Assembly: GCF_040712315.1 (NCBI RefSeq)
Contig: NC_134020.1
Span: 37,812,751 to 37,876,750 of the forward strand
DNA: 64,000 nt
DNA from: Castanea sativa
Taxonomy: Eukaryota > Streptophyta > Magnoliopsida > Fagales > Fagaceae
Direction of reading: 5' to 3'
The notes under the pieces were generated by a model that was not told the DNA's origin, ran no database searches, and saw only the letters and a list, made by a program, of their open reading frames with translations. Both the position numbers and the translations under genes were made by a program. Shown piece after piece: positions 11,690 through 23,660 of this stretch; position 1 is the first letter of the stretch; each line of letters begins with the position of its first letter.

Positions 11690-14600
11690 ATGGCGACGTA
11701 CTTTCACTCAGAAATCCAAGCCAACACTGGCTCTGATGGGCTACACACACTTTACCTCATGAACCCAAACCCCAACTCCAACTACGTACCCTACTCTGAC
11801 ACCCAAAATCAACACTCTGCACCCAACATTCTCTTCCTCAACCCCGCTGCTTCCATTACCAACGCGCTCAACCCATCCACCCTGTCTCACGCGCCGCCCC
11901 AGAACCAACACCTGGTTGGAATCCCGCTAGCCGCCAACAATTCCGACGATCCCAGCCGTCAATCCTTGCTTGGGCAGCAAGAAATTCCGGCCCTTCATGC
12001 CATCTCGGCCCCTCGTGTCCACTACAACTTGTGGGGTCCATTAATGGATCCCGCGGCTTCAGTGACGGTGGCCAGCAGCTCCGGTAGTGGCCCGGAGATG
12101 GGTTTTCGAGGCCTGGGGCCGAGTCTGAATCAGCAGCAGCAGCAGGGTTTGTCGCTCAGCCTGTCATCTCAGCAGACCGCTTTTTATAATAATCGGTCAG
12201 TACTTTCAGCTGGCGGCGGCAGTGGCGGAGGCCAGCATGATTTTCCGTCGAGTGGTGAAGATTTGAGGGTGTCCGGGAATTCTCCGTCCTCAGTGTCGGC
12301 CGTGTCGAATGGGATTTCGGGTGTGCAGAGTGTTATTTTGGGGTCTAAGTACTTGAAGGCTGCACAGGAGCTTCTTGATGATGTTGTGAATGTTGGAAAC
12401 GAAATCAAAGTGGACTCCATGGAGGGGAACAAAGATAAGATGAAGATGAATAAAGAATCAACGGCTGTGATTGGAGATGATCCGGGTGAAAGTAGCGGAG
12501 CTAAGCAAGGAGCTGAGCTCTCCACCGCGCAAAGACAGGAGCTTCAGATGAAGAAGACAAAGCTTGTTACCATGCTTGATGAGGTATATTTTTTTTTTTC
12601 TTTCTTTCTTGTTTGGTAATAGAGTTATGTGTATCCAGATTTTGTCAATCCAACTGTGTTTGATATTTAAAATTGGAAACACTTTGTAGTTGAATTTTGG
12701 TTTTATTTTTAATTGAGTCAGGACTGAAACTCGGGTAATCTGTGAAAACATGTAATCTATGTAAGCCTGTCATTTAAGATTAAGGAAAAAATAAATTTGA
12801 AATTTCACTCTGCAACACTATTTGTAAGAACTAGGCAAATCTATGCCTTATCTTTTGCTATATTTTATATTTTTATTATTCCTAGATTTAAATATAAAAG
12901 AGAATGTGAATCATTGGTGGGTTTTGGGCCCATTCAGGTCAGTTTCAAGCTCGTTCAGGATTATCCTGCTGACTTTGTATTTATTAATTGGTAAAAAAAT
13001 AAATTTGGCAAGGGAAAAAGATAGGGGGACTGGTAGTATCACACATATAGTATCCAAACTCATCAAAGAGTAAGACCAACTTTGAACTTTGAAGTGTCAT
13101 AATTTTTAACGCTTTCTTTGTTTTGAACTTTAAAAGGTGGAGCAGAGATACAGACAGTACCACCACCAGATGCATATTGTGGTTTCATCATTTGAGCAGG
13201 CAGCAGGTTTAGGTTCAGCAAGATCATACACAGCCCTTGCTTTACAAACAATCTCAAAGCAATTCCGATGTCTCAAAGATACAATTTCTTCACAAATAAA
13301 AGCCACAAGCAAGAGCTTGGGTGAGGATCAGGATTGCTTAGGAGTAAAGACTGAGGGTGGTTCTAGATTGAAGTATGTGGATCAGCAGCTACGTCAACAG
13401 CGGGCTTTACAACAGTTAGGAATGTTGCAACATAATGCTTGGAGACCCCAAAGAGGTTTGCCTGAACGAGCAGTTTCTGTTCTACGTGCTTGGCTTTTCG
13501 ACCACTTTCTACACCCGTATGTTCAGAATTTTATATCACATTCCTTATTATATCAATTTGTATCATTTTTGTAGTAAAATTAATAGTACTTTTTATTATT
13601 TTCACTTAGCAAACAGTATATATCATGTATATGTTATGACGTTTGGTTTTTACTGCAATATTTAATTTCTACATGCGTTTGCAGGTATCCCAAGGATTCA
13701 GATAAAGTTGTGCTTGCAAAGCAAACTGGGCTAACTCGAAGCCAGGTATATATATAGATATAATGGATTATGGAGAAATATTTTGAATTATTCAAGTGTT
13801 GTAGTGTTTTTTTTTTTTTCCTCACCTCCTCAAACTCCATGGTAAAGGAAAACCAAACTAATTAAAGCAAGGGATTAAATTGGATAAAATGTCTAATATT
13901 GCAGGTGTCTAACTGGTTCATAAATGCCCGAGTTAGGCTCTGGAAGCCTATGGTTGAAGAAATGTACTTAGAAGAAATCAAGGAACATGAGAGAAATGAT
14001 TCTGAGGACAATATAAACAAAAGAGAATCCAACAAGGAGGGGTCAACAACAATTGCTCCCGCAGACAGTACTGCTGCCACTAGACTTGATCAAATGAAAG
14101 CCCTCCAATCAAAAGCAGAAAACTTCACCAACCAAATGGCTTCTGATCCTAATGAAATCTCAAATTCTTCTTCATTGTCAAAATCCTCCGCGGGAGGATC
14201 CATTCAAGCTCATAATTCATCAGGCTTCCACCTAGTAGGACTATCTGACATGGAAAGAAGTCCAAAGAAGCCAAGGAGTACTTCTGAATTTCAGAAATAT
14301 TCTCCAAATAATCTCCTCTCAATGGACATGGAAATGAAACCTGAAGAAACAAGTAGAGAAATTAGTACGAGTTTTGGAAGTGATCAAAGGCAAGCCAAGG
14401 ATGATTACTCTTTAATTAGTGGCACTCATGGTGGTGGGTTTGGTGCATATCCAATAGGAGACTTTGGAAGGTTTAATCCTGAGCAATTGTCACAAAGATT
14501 TCATGGAAATGCTGTTTCGCTCACTCTTGGCCTTCCTCACTGTGAGAACCTATCTCTATCAGGAACTCAGCAAAGCTACCTCACGCACCAGAATATTCAT

Positions 14601-14753
14601 ATGGGAAGGAGACTGGAAATGGGGACAGGTGAAACTGACTTTTGTGGCATTAATACCCCACAGCCTTCTCATTCTAACACCGGCTATGACAACATTGACA
14701 TTCAAAACAGAAAGAGGTTTGCTGCCCAATTGTTACCAGATTTTGTGGCCTGA
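11690..14753 (+). CDS. BLH1: BEL1-like TALE homeodomain transcription factor (BLH1-like)
   Basis: Four coding exons: 11690-12583, 13137-13516, 13685-13745 and 13905-14753 (727 codons, all GT-AG, frame open). Residues about 153-162 hold [10 protein letters not shown], a ZIBEL-like motif. The SKY segment ([17 protein letters not shown]) starts near residue 216. The BELL domain covers about 276-355. The homeodomain runs from about residue 399 ([14 protein letters not shown]) through the TALE three-residue loop insertion PYP to the recognition helix [20 protein letters not shown] (446-465). A second ZIBEL motif, VSLTLGL, is near 648, and the C-terminus is [10 protein letters not shown], as in Arabidopsis BLH1. 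The family acts in the nucleus as heterodimers with KNOX proteins, the SKY/BELL regions making the contact. The third exon, 61 bases inside the homeodomain, is the usual family structure. The start was chosen as the first in-frame ATG giving the conserved N-terminus [11 protein letters not shown]5-type paralogues are an alternative assignment. Confidence 0.95.
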
Positions 14754-15290
14754 TAAATTTGGATATAATTGCATGCCCACTTTCAAATTCTCTTATTTTA
14801 GCTCTCCAAATCATTTCCAAGTGTTATCTCTTGATACTGCAGGTAACTAGAACTAGTTAAATGACTTAACAGGCCAAGAAAAGGAAACGGAGAAAGTAGT
14901 AATTTTTCAGTTTCACTTTCTACTCTCTGCTAGTGCATTGATCCTAGTGAAAAAGGAGAAGCATTCTTATTCTAGAGAAAGAAGAAAGTTATTGTGGGGG
15001 GTATACTTGCAGAAAATAATACAAAGCTTAGTGGTTGAATTCATAATTGATGTTGGGATTGTATATTGTAATGATACTTCTTGAAATAGCTAGGTTGATT
15101 GATGATTTTCATGAATATGCAAGTTAGCTATTTGGTACACAGACTTTGTAAAACTTTATTCCTGTAAATGTGTGTATATTTTTTTTGAGTTTGCAGTCTT
15201 GGAAGTGGTGGTGGAATATATGAATAGGATATTTATGTACAAATGGAGAAATAAATCTATAGATTCTTCACGTAATAAATAGCTCTTTTT
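14754..15290 (+). other. 3' UTR and polyadenylation region of the BLH1-like gene
   Basis: After the TGA stop the sequence stays non-repetitive to about 15.25 kb. Candidate poly-A signals of the AATAAA type occur at about 15250 (GAAATAAATC) and 15274 (TAATAAATAG). Confidence 0.45.
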
Positions 15291-16203
15291 TGCTATGAGC
15301 TTGCACCATATATGTATCCTTGTACGTGCTTAACACATGAAAAATATAAAAGATGCTATAAATTTTTTTATAAAATGTTAACACATGCAAAATATTAAAG
15401 ATACTATCAATTTTATAATAAAATATTTACAAACTGAGGTCACAATAAATATATTTAATAGATTTCAACAATATAAAAAATAAATGTTTAAATTACTTTT
15501 TCTTCTTTTCAAATGATAACTTAGTCGTAATGATATTTTTTATAGTTTCATATATTTGTAGTTTCAACTTCACATTTTTCTCCCTCATTATCTAATATCT
15601 ACTTATATTTTGGTAATTAGTGACATAACGGTTTGTAAGGCTTGTATATCAAAATTTATAATATTCATAGTATCACTATATATATTTATTATCATGTATT
15701 GCATTAATGCAAAAATACAATTATGAGTTCCTACTGCTTCTTTTTTTGTCTTTTTATTTATGTTCTTTTCCCCCCTTTTTCTAGGACACCAGGTGCTTGT
15801 GGATTGTGTGGATTGTGGGGATTAGAAAATTAATAATGTCAGTTGAGAAAGTGACTTTTCAAGTGTTTGGACGACACTTACAAGAATGCAATGATTTTTC
15901 ACAGAAAACCCAAAGTTGAATGTCATTTTAAATACTTTCATCTAAATTAAATAAGTTTTTCAAATCTCATCAAAAAAAAAAAAAGTTTTTCAAACGAAAT
16001 TAATCGAGACCAAAACAACGTTAGGGGCATGAAAACATTTACATATGACACTTTCCTGCTTTAAATAGATAGTATAGTGTGCTTTCAAGAGAGGATAAGG
16101 AATTCCTATATTTGTGTGGCAGAAAATAAGCGAAACAATTAAAGTAAATTAGAGGACTGGTTAAACCAATCCGGAAATCAAATCACAAAGGAAATTAAAT
16201 TAT
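15291..16203. other. Intergenic DNA, nothing recognised
   Basis: AT-rich sequence with imperfect direct repeats (AACACATGxAAAATAT near 15331 and 15380). No supported gene. Confidence 0.5.
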
Positions 16204-16379
16204 TAATGCTATGACCACAAACTATTTTATAATATTTTTACAAGATGTTGATGTGGTCAACTTCTTATTAGTTTTCATCTAGACCCACCATTATTATCAC
16301 TTTTCCATTTATCAATAATCACTCACCACATCAGCAGTTTGTAAATTTTTTTGTAAAATATTTTATATCTCTAGCATTA
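16204..16379. mobile_element. MITE, copy A of a near-tandem pair
   Basis: A 176-bp element starting TAATGCTATGACCACAAACT. Its right end, reverse-complemented, reads TAATGCTAGAGATATAAAAT. The terminal inverted repeats extend about 50 bases at roughly 75% match and include GATGTGGT near the inner ends. It has no coding capacity. The TA or TTA flank suits a Stowaway/Harbinger-like family; the exact duplication is unclear. Confidence 0.75.
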
Positions 16380-16409
16380 TTCTAAATTATATAGTGAATT
16401 TTTTTTTAG

Positions 16410-16586
16410 TAATACTACAGTCACAAACTATTTTACAACATTTTTACAAGATATTGATGTGGCCAACCTCTTATTGGTTTTCATCTAAATCTACAATTAA
16501 TATCATTTTTTTCATTTACCAATAATCACTCAACACATTAGCAGTCTATAAAAAAATTTATAAAATAATTTGTATCTCTAGCATTA
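16410..16586. mobile_element. MITE, copy B of a near-tandem pair
   Basis: Same length and layout as the copy 30 bases upstream: starts TAATACTACAGTCACAAACT and ends ATCTCTAGCATTA, with the same internal ACCAATAATCACTCA segment. The two copies have diverged by point changes, so they are separate insertions or an old duplication. Confidence 0.75.
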
Positions 16587-16589
16587 TTC

Positions 16590-17440
16590 ATTTTTTTTTT
16601 TTAGGGTTTAAACTCTTAGATGACTGCCATATAAATCTGCTCATATATGGAATCCCTATCAGGCTCCATTTTTTAACCATATTGCTGACCAAAGCTATCT
16701 GGACAGGGCTAACTAAATTCTCAACAAGGACATCCATGAAAGACTGAGAGCATACGCTAGCTGTCCTGCTCTTCATTGAGCCATCAAACTCGGAAGGAGG
16801 AGAGGTACATAGTACACACACTACTGAGTACTGACACTAGAACTTGTATTCACATGGAGGGCCAGGATGTAAGCCAATTATGAATTACCATGGCTTTCAA
16901 ACCAGGGTACGTAGTGACAATGAAGACAAGTAACCTTGATCTTAAGAAACTCGTCCAAATCTTGATATGTATGTCTATCAATGGACACCCTTGTTAATGG
17001 ACATTCATTGATTTTGTCCTCATGTCAATGCCTTGACAGTTACTTTTCAAATCATTTAATACGGATATGTACACCAACATTAGTACTGATGATAATTAAG
17101 TTGACAACTCTCTAGGGTTTTGATTTTCAACATTAGTAGTACTGATTCAACTTTTACTCAAGCGTGGCTGACAGCTTACCATGCAAAGTTCGCAAGTGCA
17201 TGAAGCCATGGATCAGTATAGCCCATAACATATATGGAGTATGGACCAACCCTTGTCGAGTTGAACAAAAATATATATGGTAATCAATGATCGATCGAGT
17301 TAGTTATTTTGATGATGTCCCACGGTTAAAGGTCTTTCTTGGGACCGACAGATTTTAAATCCACTTTCAATGTATTTGATAACATTGCTGTAGGATGAGG
17401 AGCGAGAAAATTCACTCATTAATTTCTCTTGAATTTCTGT
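16590..17440. other. Intergenic DNA with a possible poly-A-tailed insert
   Basis: A T-run at about 16591-16602 abuts the MITE. Read on the minus strand it could be the A-tail of a retroposed sequence whose 77-codon open frame (16821 to 16588) I do not recognise. The rest is AT-rich with no supported gene. Confidence 0.35.
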
Positions 17441-17449
17441 ATGATTTTG

Positions 17450-17575
17450 AGAGCTTTTAGAATGGTTTAATGTTGGGTTCAAATCTCTAAGAAGAAGATT
17501 CATACATATATACACTTAAATTAAGCTAGAATAGAATTTCTATCTTATATAAAAATAAATAAATAAAATGGTTGA
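17450..17575 (+). mobile_element. SINE-like tail
   Basis: Contains GGGTTCAAATCTC (17475-17487), a good match to the RNA polymerase III B box of tRNA-derived SINEs, then a tail CATATATACACTTAAATTA leading into an A-rich (AAAT)n end near 17553-17568. The tail is nearly repeated at 5090-5155. The A box is poor, so the 5' half may be decayed. Confidence 0.45.
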
Positions 17576-18019
17576 TCTTCTTCTTCATTTTTTCTTTTTT
17601 CTTTTTTTTGGGAAAATTGATCTTCCTTTCTTTGGCTAAGAGGTTGTAAAATATGGTGAGAAGATAGAACTCAACATTTTAGTGGTTTAGCACAATATGC
17701 ACCCACATAAACGGAAAAAAGCACTCAAAGGCTCCTTTTCTCTTATTCACTTCACCATTTTTTTTTTAATAATACAAATACACAGTTTTAAGTCTCTTTG
17801 TAATATAGGACAATAAGGATGAAAAAAAAAAGATTTTAGAGATTTGATACAATAATCAAGAGATTGAATGGGAGAGATTTTAGATATTTGATTTCCTCAA
17901 ACCAATAAGAGCTTTTAATGATTTTAAGTACATCAAATCATGGTAACCAAAAAAGGTACTACAAATCAAAAGGTTTGATTTTAAAAGTCAACAAAATTTA
18001 TTCGGAAATATTTGATATA
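17576..18019. other. Intergenic DNA, nothing recognised
   Basis: AT-rich with homopolymer runs and a short imperfect repeat of GAGATTTTAGA near 17840-17882. Confidence 0.5.
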
Positions 18020-18910
18020 TTGGTTGTTGAGATCTGAATCCTCTTTGGATCTCCCAATACCCTCAAACAAATTGGAGCACAAATGTCCCAACTTGCCACT
18101 AAAATGATGAAATTGATATTTACCAGAGGCTTAGTGACGATATCAGCAATATGATCAATAGAAGCAACATAAGAAGTTTGGATTTGTCAGTTATAAATCT
18201 TTTTACGAATGGGGGTAGCAACCAAACTTGATATGTTTGTGCACTCTCAGAAAAATGTGATTAATAGTAACGTGGAATGCTGCTTTGTTGTCACATAAGG
18301 CCATTTTGGATGATGCCAAATTCCCTGAGAAGCCATTGAAGCAAAAATGAGTTCACATGTGGTGGAGGCCAATGCCACAATAATTAGCTAAAGTAGAGGA
18401 GCAAGAGTTAGTAATAGTTTGCTTCTTTGTCTTCCAAGAGGAATTCAATTTTCGGTGACAGATGAAGGAGTAGTTGGGCAAGTACACCAATCAAAACCAC
18501 AAAAGGCCATAGGATGTATGATTGATTGACACAAAAGACAAGAGAATTAATACCTTTGTTTGGAGCAGACTTCATATATGCTACGATTCGATGAGTAGCA
18601 TTGCTGCATTACGATGAGCCTTGCAAAGTTGAGACGTAAATTGATTATAAATCTAAATTGAATAGCCAAAAATAGTTCTAGACGTCTAGTGATGGTGAGA
18701 AATATGAGACGGTACCTGACGACAGTATTGACTAAGATCACTCAAGAAATTCACCATCATCGGAAGAAGTAACTTGATTTTGCACCATAGGAAAGTCATT
18801 AGGCTCGCCAAGAACACCTACATCATGTAAAATTTCTAATTCATATTTGAGTTGAGACAAATAAATCTCAAATTTAGAGTGAGCAACTTTGATGCCTAAA
18901 AATTATTTTA
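18020..18910 (-). pseudogene. Decayed Ty1/copia pol fragment (RT C-terminus and RNase H)
   Basis: Minus-strand conceptual translation, across several stops and frameshifts, follows the order of copia pol. It passes a segment like LGI-V-H-S (RT end), SQLKYELEILHD, then HRIVAYMKSAPNKGI (equivalent of the RILRYLK-TPG-G motif), RNase H-like pieces, SESAQTYQV, and a terminal segment at the ADI-TK position. No open frame survives over its full length, so it is long dead. LTRs were not located. The short open frame at 18547-18741 is part of this remnant read in one frame. Confidence 0.7.
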
Positions 18911-20322
18911 AGTGGTCATGGTTTTAATGTTTGGTTGTTAGAGATTAGATATCTAAAATATAAGAGAAGAATTTACCATTTTTTCATTATAATTTTGGGT
19001 GGATAAAAAGTATTTTGTGTTAAGTTCTTATTATATCCTTGATTAATTTTTTTTATTATAACTAGAGGGATATTACGAAGGAATCTATGCATGACGTTTA
19101 TGGTGTTTTCTCTTCGTTTGTCTCCTCATGGGCTAAATTACAAACGTCCATTCTTCCCCTTTTCCTTCCACTTTTTTACATAATCAAATAAGCGAAAATG
19201 CTATTACTTCCATTCATCCAAAACCAGTGGAAGAGCTAGAATTTCAAATTAAGGAGGGCAAGATTAAAAGACAAGATTGAAGGTAGAACTAATCTAAGAT
19301 AAATTAATCGATACTAAATACACACAATCTAAACATGTAATTTGGATCTTTAAAATAAATTGAAAAAATAAAGCAATGTAAAAATATTAAGAATATAGCA
19401 ATATGCTTATGAAGTTTTATTCGGTTATACGCAACTCAATGCCATGACTGCTTCTAAAATTTCATATAGATATTTTTATTTTTTTTATGTCGTTAAAATT
19501 CGAGTTTATAGCAAAAACTCAAGTTTGATATTGAAAAGGTTGATAACTAGAGAAAAAATTGTAAGCCGGAAACCAACTGGTGAGGTGCTAAAGTAGGCAC
19601 ATTACACATAAACATAGATTTTTTCTTTCAAAGTCCAATTCAGTATTTTTTTTTTTTTCAATCGTAGTTGGCAATGTAGCGTGCAAAAAAAGTACTATTA
19701 GATGGGACCCATTATGTAAAAAAAGTGTTGCCATGTAAATGTAAAATTGTCTGACAATTATTGACAAGCTAGTAAATATAAATAAAAAGAAAAAGTTGAT
19801 TGTCTTTTGTGTCAATTGTCAAGTGGAGACTTTTACTGCATTTTACACCACTACTGATTGAGAAATTTTGAGAAGGCCGGGGGGCAAGTGCCCCCCTTCC
19901 CTCTGCCCCTGTCGAAAACAGAAATGGTATTACTTTCTATCATTCTTTTCTTTTTTTCCGTCCTACTCCCTCCCCACCTTTCCTCCCACAAAAGTAAATA
20001 AAATAAATGGAGTGTTCAATATTGTTGCACATTGAACAACTCTTATTTCTTTTTTAAAATTGATAAATAGTGAGAGAGGGGGAAGATGAAGTTCGAAACA
20101 CATACATCAAACATCACAAAAGATATAATTATTACTGAACTATAACTTGAACTCCTATATTTAACAACTCTTTGACATATTAACACATACATTACATAAC
20201 TAACTTGACATGAATTAGTAAAATGTGATGCAACATTAAACAAATTTGATAGCTAATGCAACAATTATATGTGCGCACACAATATATATGTATGTATGCA
20301 CATGTGTACAACTTTCATGGTG
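18911..20322. other. Intergenic DNA containing a probable DNA-transposon remnant
   Basis: AGTGGAAGAGCTAGAATTTC (near 19228) and, about 690 bases later, GGGGGGCAAGTGCCCCCC (19878-19895) followed by CTCTGCCCCTGTC resemble the two ends of a frequent plant element family whose termini read like 'GGGGCAGAGCC'. Between them is non-coding AT-rich DNA. No gene supported. Confidence 0.35.
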
Positions 20323-20697
20323 AGCATTCATATTAGTGATGTTAAAAAATTTAGTTTTAGCAACTCAAAAAATTATTTGATCTATTTTAACATCTCACTT
20401 AGCAATACACTCTAAATCTCATCTCCTATTTTAACATACAACTCATTAAAATAATATAAACAACCAATTAAAATAATATAAAACAACTACCACAAAAAAT
20501 CATAGCAACTAATGACAACCAAAAAGAATAGAATTAAAAACAATTGAATGAAAGTAGCACTGTGCTACAATGAATTACTACAAGTAGCACATTGCCAATT
20601 TTTTTTAACTTTTCCACATTCCATGTAGAAGCCTTTTTGATGTTTGAGTTGCTAAAATAACTTTTATTGGAATTTTAGCAACTCCAATATGAATGCT
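20323..20697. mobile_element. 375-bp MITE
   Basis: Left end AGCATTCATATTAGTGATGT and right end reverse complement AGCATTCATATTGGAGTTGC form terminal inverted repeats. Inside are repeated TTAGCAACTC motifs on both arms. It has no coding capacity. Its superfamily is not certain because no clear target duplication is visible. Confidence 0.7.
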
Positions 20698-21067
20698 TTG
20701 ATAGCTACAATTTTTAAACTAAGTGGAAGGTACATACGAGGCCTTGGATCAGTTCCTTTGTTGCATCAAATGCAAACTATATGGAGTTGGTAAATATATC
20801 GTTCCATTTTTTTGGAATTATTATTTTGGACTTTAAAAGTTTAATTTGTAGTGTTATTTTTTAGAATAATTTTTATTTGGACTTATTACTAATATTATTT
20901 TTTTACTTATTATTAACAATCTACCATATCAGATGTGTCAACTTTTTGTCAAATTTGTTGTGTTAATTTGTAAACTTTCTCTATTTTTTTATGCCCATCA
21001 TCGGTCAATTTATTATTCAAAATTGTACATATCATGAAGCTCTATCATATTCTTTAATATTATCTTG

Positions 21068-21476
21068 GATAAATTGCAAATTACATCCCTAAAATTTGGA
21101 GGCATTTGGATTTTACACCCTGACATTTTAGAATTTAAATTTTACCCTTTGAAGTTTGAGGATATTTGGATTTTATACCCTGGTGTTTTAGAATTTGAAT
21201 TTTATTTCTTAAATTTTAGAGGTGTTTGGATTTTACTCCCTAAAATTTTGAGGTATTTGGATTTTACACCTCCAAATTTTACACCCTAGAGTTTAGAATT
21301 TGGAGGTGTAAAATCTAAATACCACCAAACTTTATAGGATTATATCTAAATTCTGAAACGTCAATGTGTAAAATCTAAAAACCCCCAAATTTTAGAAGGT
21401 AAAATCTAAATTTTGAAATTTTAAGATGTAAAATTTAAACACTCTCAAACTTTAGTGATGTAATTTGCAATTTATC
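21068..21476. mobile_element. Long foldback (hairpin) element with internal 'TTTGGATTTTACACC' repeats
   Basis: The ends are perfect inverted repeats: GATAAATTGCAAATTACATC at the left and GATGTAATTTGCAATTTATC at the right. Almost the whole 409 bp folds on itself: the left half repeats a unit of about 45 bases containing TTTGGATTTTACACCCT, and the right half carries the complement (GGTGTAAAATCTAAAT...). The open frame at 21065-21289 is just translation of the repeat. Confidence 0.75.
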
Positions 21477-21518
21477 TTATTATCAAAAGGGTGAAAAAGA
21501 AGAGGAGAGAAGTGAAAG

Positions 21519-22622
21519 ACTCTATTTGGTTTGGTGCTAACCCAATTTTCATATCCCAACACTCAAATCTCATCACTTAAACTCATTACTCAATTCTCAT
21601 ATCTCTAACTCAGTACTCTAGAATTTCCAGACAAACACACTACCAATAGATCTATTGGTAGTGTGTTTGGTTGGAAATTCTCAGTGGTATTTCAATTCAA
21701 AAACTCAATTTTAAGTAAAGTTGTGGGACCCACAAAAATTAATGCTTAGCAAAATGCATTATCTCCCCTTCACATCTTCATCTCTTTAAACAAAACCCAA
21801 CGGCTACAACTTGAAGATAAAAGAAGAATGCAAAGTGAAAAAAAAAAAAAAAAAAGCTTTGATCTCATGAAATAAACCCAGAAAATGAAGCCAAAAGATC
21901 TCAGTTTTAAGGGTTTAGTGTTGATATTTGAAGCTCTGATCTTATATCATAAACCTAGTAAGTAGCACAAACATTACAAACCCAGAAAATACCCAAAAAA
22001 ATCTAAAATAATCTAGTCCGAAAATCAAAGCCAAAAATGCCCAGAAAAGACTATAACAACCCATCAAGAAAAAAGAATGAAAAAAAAAATCGGTGTGAAG
22101 ACAGAAAGAAAAAAATCGGTGTGAAGAGATGAAGAAAAAAAGAAGAAGCAGCTGTGAAGAAACAAAGAAAGAAAAGAGAAGAGAAGAATGGCGTTGGAGT
22201 GAAGAAGGAAGAAAGAAAAAAAAAAAACAATAAAAAAAAATAGAAAGAGAGAGAGAGAACCAGACATGCGACCTGGAAAAGAAAGGCTGGAAAAGAAAGG
22301 AAGAAAGAAAGAAAAATAAGAAAGAGAATTGATGTGACAATACTTGAGGTGGGTCCCGTAATTTTTATGCATTTACCAAAATGCCATGTAACTCATAATT
22401 TGGAAATGTGAAAGCACTAAAATTGTGTTTTCAGTTTCCATCATCCAAACTCAAAATTTTGAGTTTCTGAGTGATGAAAACAACCATCCAAAACCAAGTC
22501 AAACACTTTATCATGTGTTAGACCCACTCGTTTTGGATGATAGATCATGAGAACTGAGTGATATCACTCAGTTTTGATACTATCCAAACAAGCTATAAAT
22601 TACTCTAGTGACCAAACACACA
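21519..22622. mobile_element. Two abutting DNA elements with a 60-bp palindromic junction
   Basis: At 21621-21680 an almost perfect 60-bp palindrome is centred on AATAGATCTATT (two mismatched pairs). Its arms contain CAAACACACTACC, the complement of an element end. The right-hand element appears to run from GTGTGTTTGGTTGG (21661) to CCAAACACAC (about 22611-22621), a short terminal inverted repeat. A second palindrome, AACTGAGTGATATCACTCAG, lies near its right end (22552-22571). Its interior is a purine-rich tract (22070-22340) that creates spurious Phe/Ser-rich minus-strand frames. The left partner (about 21519-21650) is short. Confidence 0.5.
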
Positions 22623-22867
22623 TACTGTGATCGGCTCTATTTAGGCAAAAATTTAATAATAATAAAAAGTCCATTTAAAAAAAGCAGCCACCATTTTTTA
22701 CTTTTATTTATGGCTTATAAAACGTCATTTTTTACATTAATTTTCATTTATCTTTCTCTACTTTATATGATATTATAAGTAGAACCATGTGTTTTTCTTT
22801 TCATGCATTTTCCTTTCTTTATAAACCAAACAAATGAAAGATAAATATCTTTTTTTCTTTTCTACTC

Positions 22868-22910
<43 letters not shown>

Positions 22911-23139
22911 ATTCATTTCCCCTCTTTCTTTATCATTTGATTCATTTCTTTATCTTTATTATTTTTCTTTTCTTTTCCCTTCCCAAAATTGCAACCAAAC
23001 ACAGTGAAAGTCTATTATCAACAACTATAAGAGCTAACACAAGTTGAATCACTTGATAAGCAAACCAATTTTAATTATAAAAGGTACTCAATTTTGAGAA
23101 GGAAAGCGGGGATAAGAATAGCCATGAATCATTTTTTAA
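22623..23139. other. Intergenic DNA with (TA)n microsatellite
   Basis: (TA)n at about 22875-22908, otherwise T-rich sequence with no supported feature. Confidence 0.55.
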
Positions 23140-23340
23140 AGGAAGTATATTAATATAAGAGTGATATTATAAAAATAACAAGCTTATTATATAGAATTTA
23201 CAAATTGACATATCATAAATTAAAAAAAAAAAAATTCAAATATCATTTATTAGGGGTTGAAATCTACTAATTATATTCATTGTTACATTAATTTGTAATA
23301 TTTTTATAGTAGCTTTAATATTTTTCTTAATATAATGGAG
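23140..23340. mobile_element. Probable AT-rich MITE
   Basis: Left end GTGATATTATAAAAATAACA (23161-23180) is matched in inverted orientation near 23295-23320 (reverse complement GCTACTATAAAAATATTACA). The element is about 190 bp and non-coding. Confidence 0.45.
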
Positions 23341-23660
23341 GGTTTGGGAATAATATTAGAAATTGACACGTAGTTCTATCATCTATGATTAACATTGTAG
23401 TTTGCCTTTTTTTTGGAGAAAATTTTTGTTTTTGATGTTTAACTTTTTATTATTAAATTAATTCACTTAAAAAGATTATATATATTTTTAAGTGAAATTC
23501 ATTATGTGAATAAGATTTTCAAATTGTAATATTTTCAAATAAAATATGAAATCATTATATATATATATATATTTATAGTATTTTGAAATCAGAATTAAAA
23601 TATGTTGACTAATAATATTTCGCATGTTTGTAGTTATTTTGTTCTAATCTACACTACAAA

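Noticed and set aside
22064..22372. Phe/Ser-rich minus-strand open frames that look like membrane proteins
   Set aside because: They are translations of a GA/AAAG-rich purine tract with no start context or domain.
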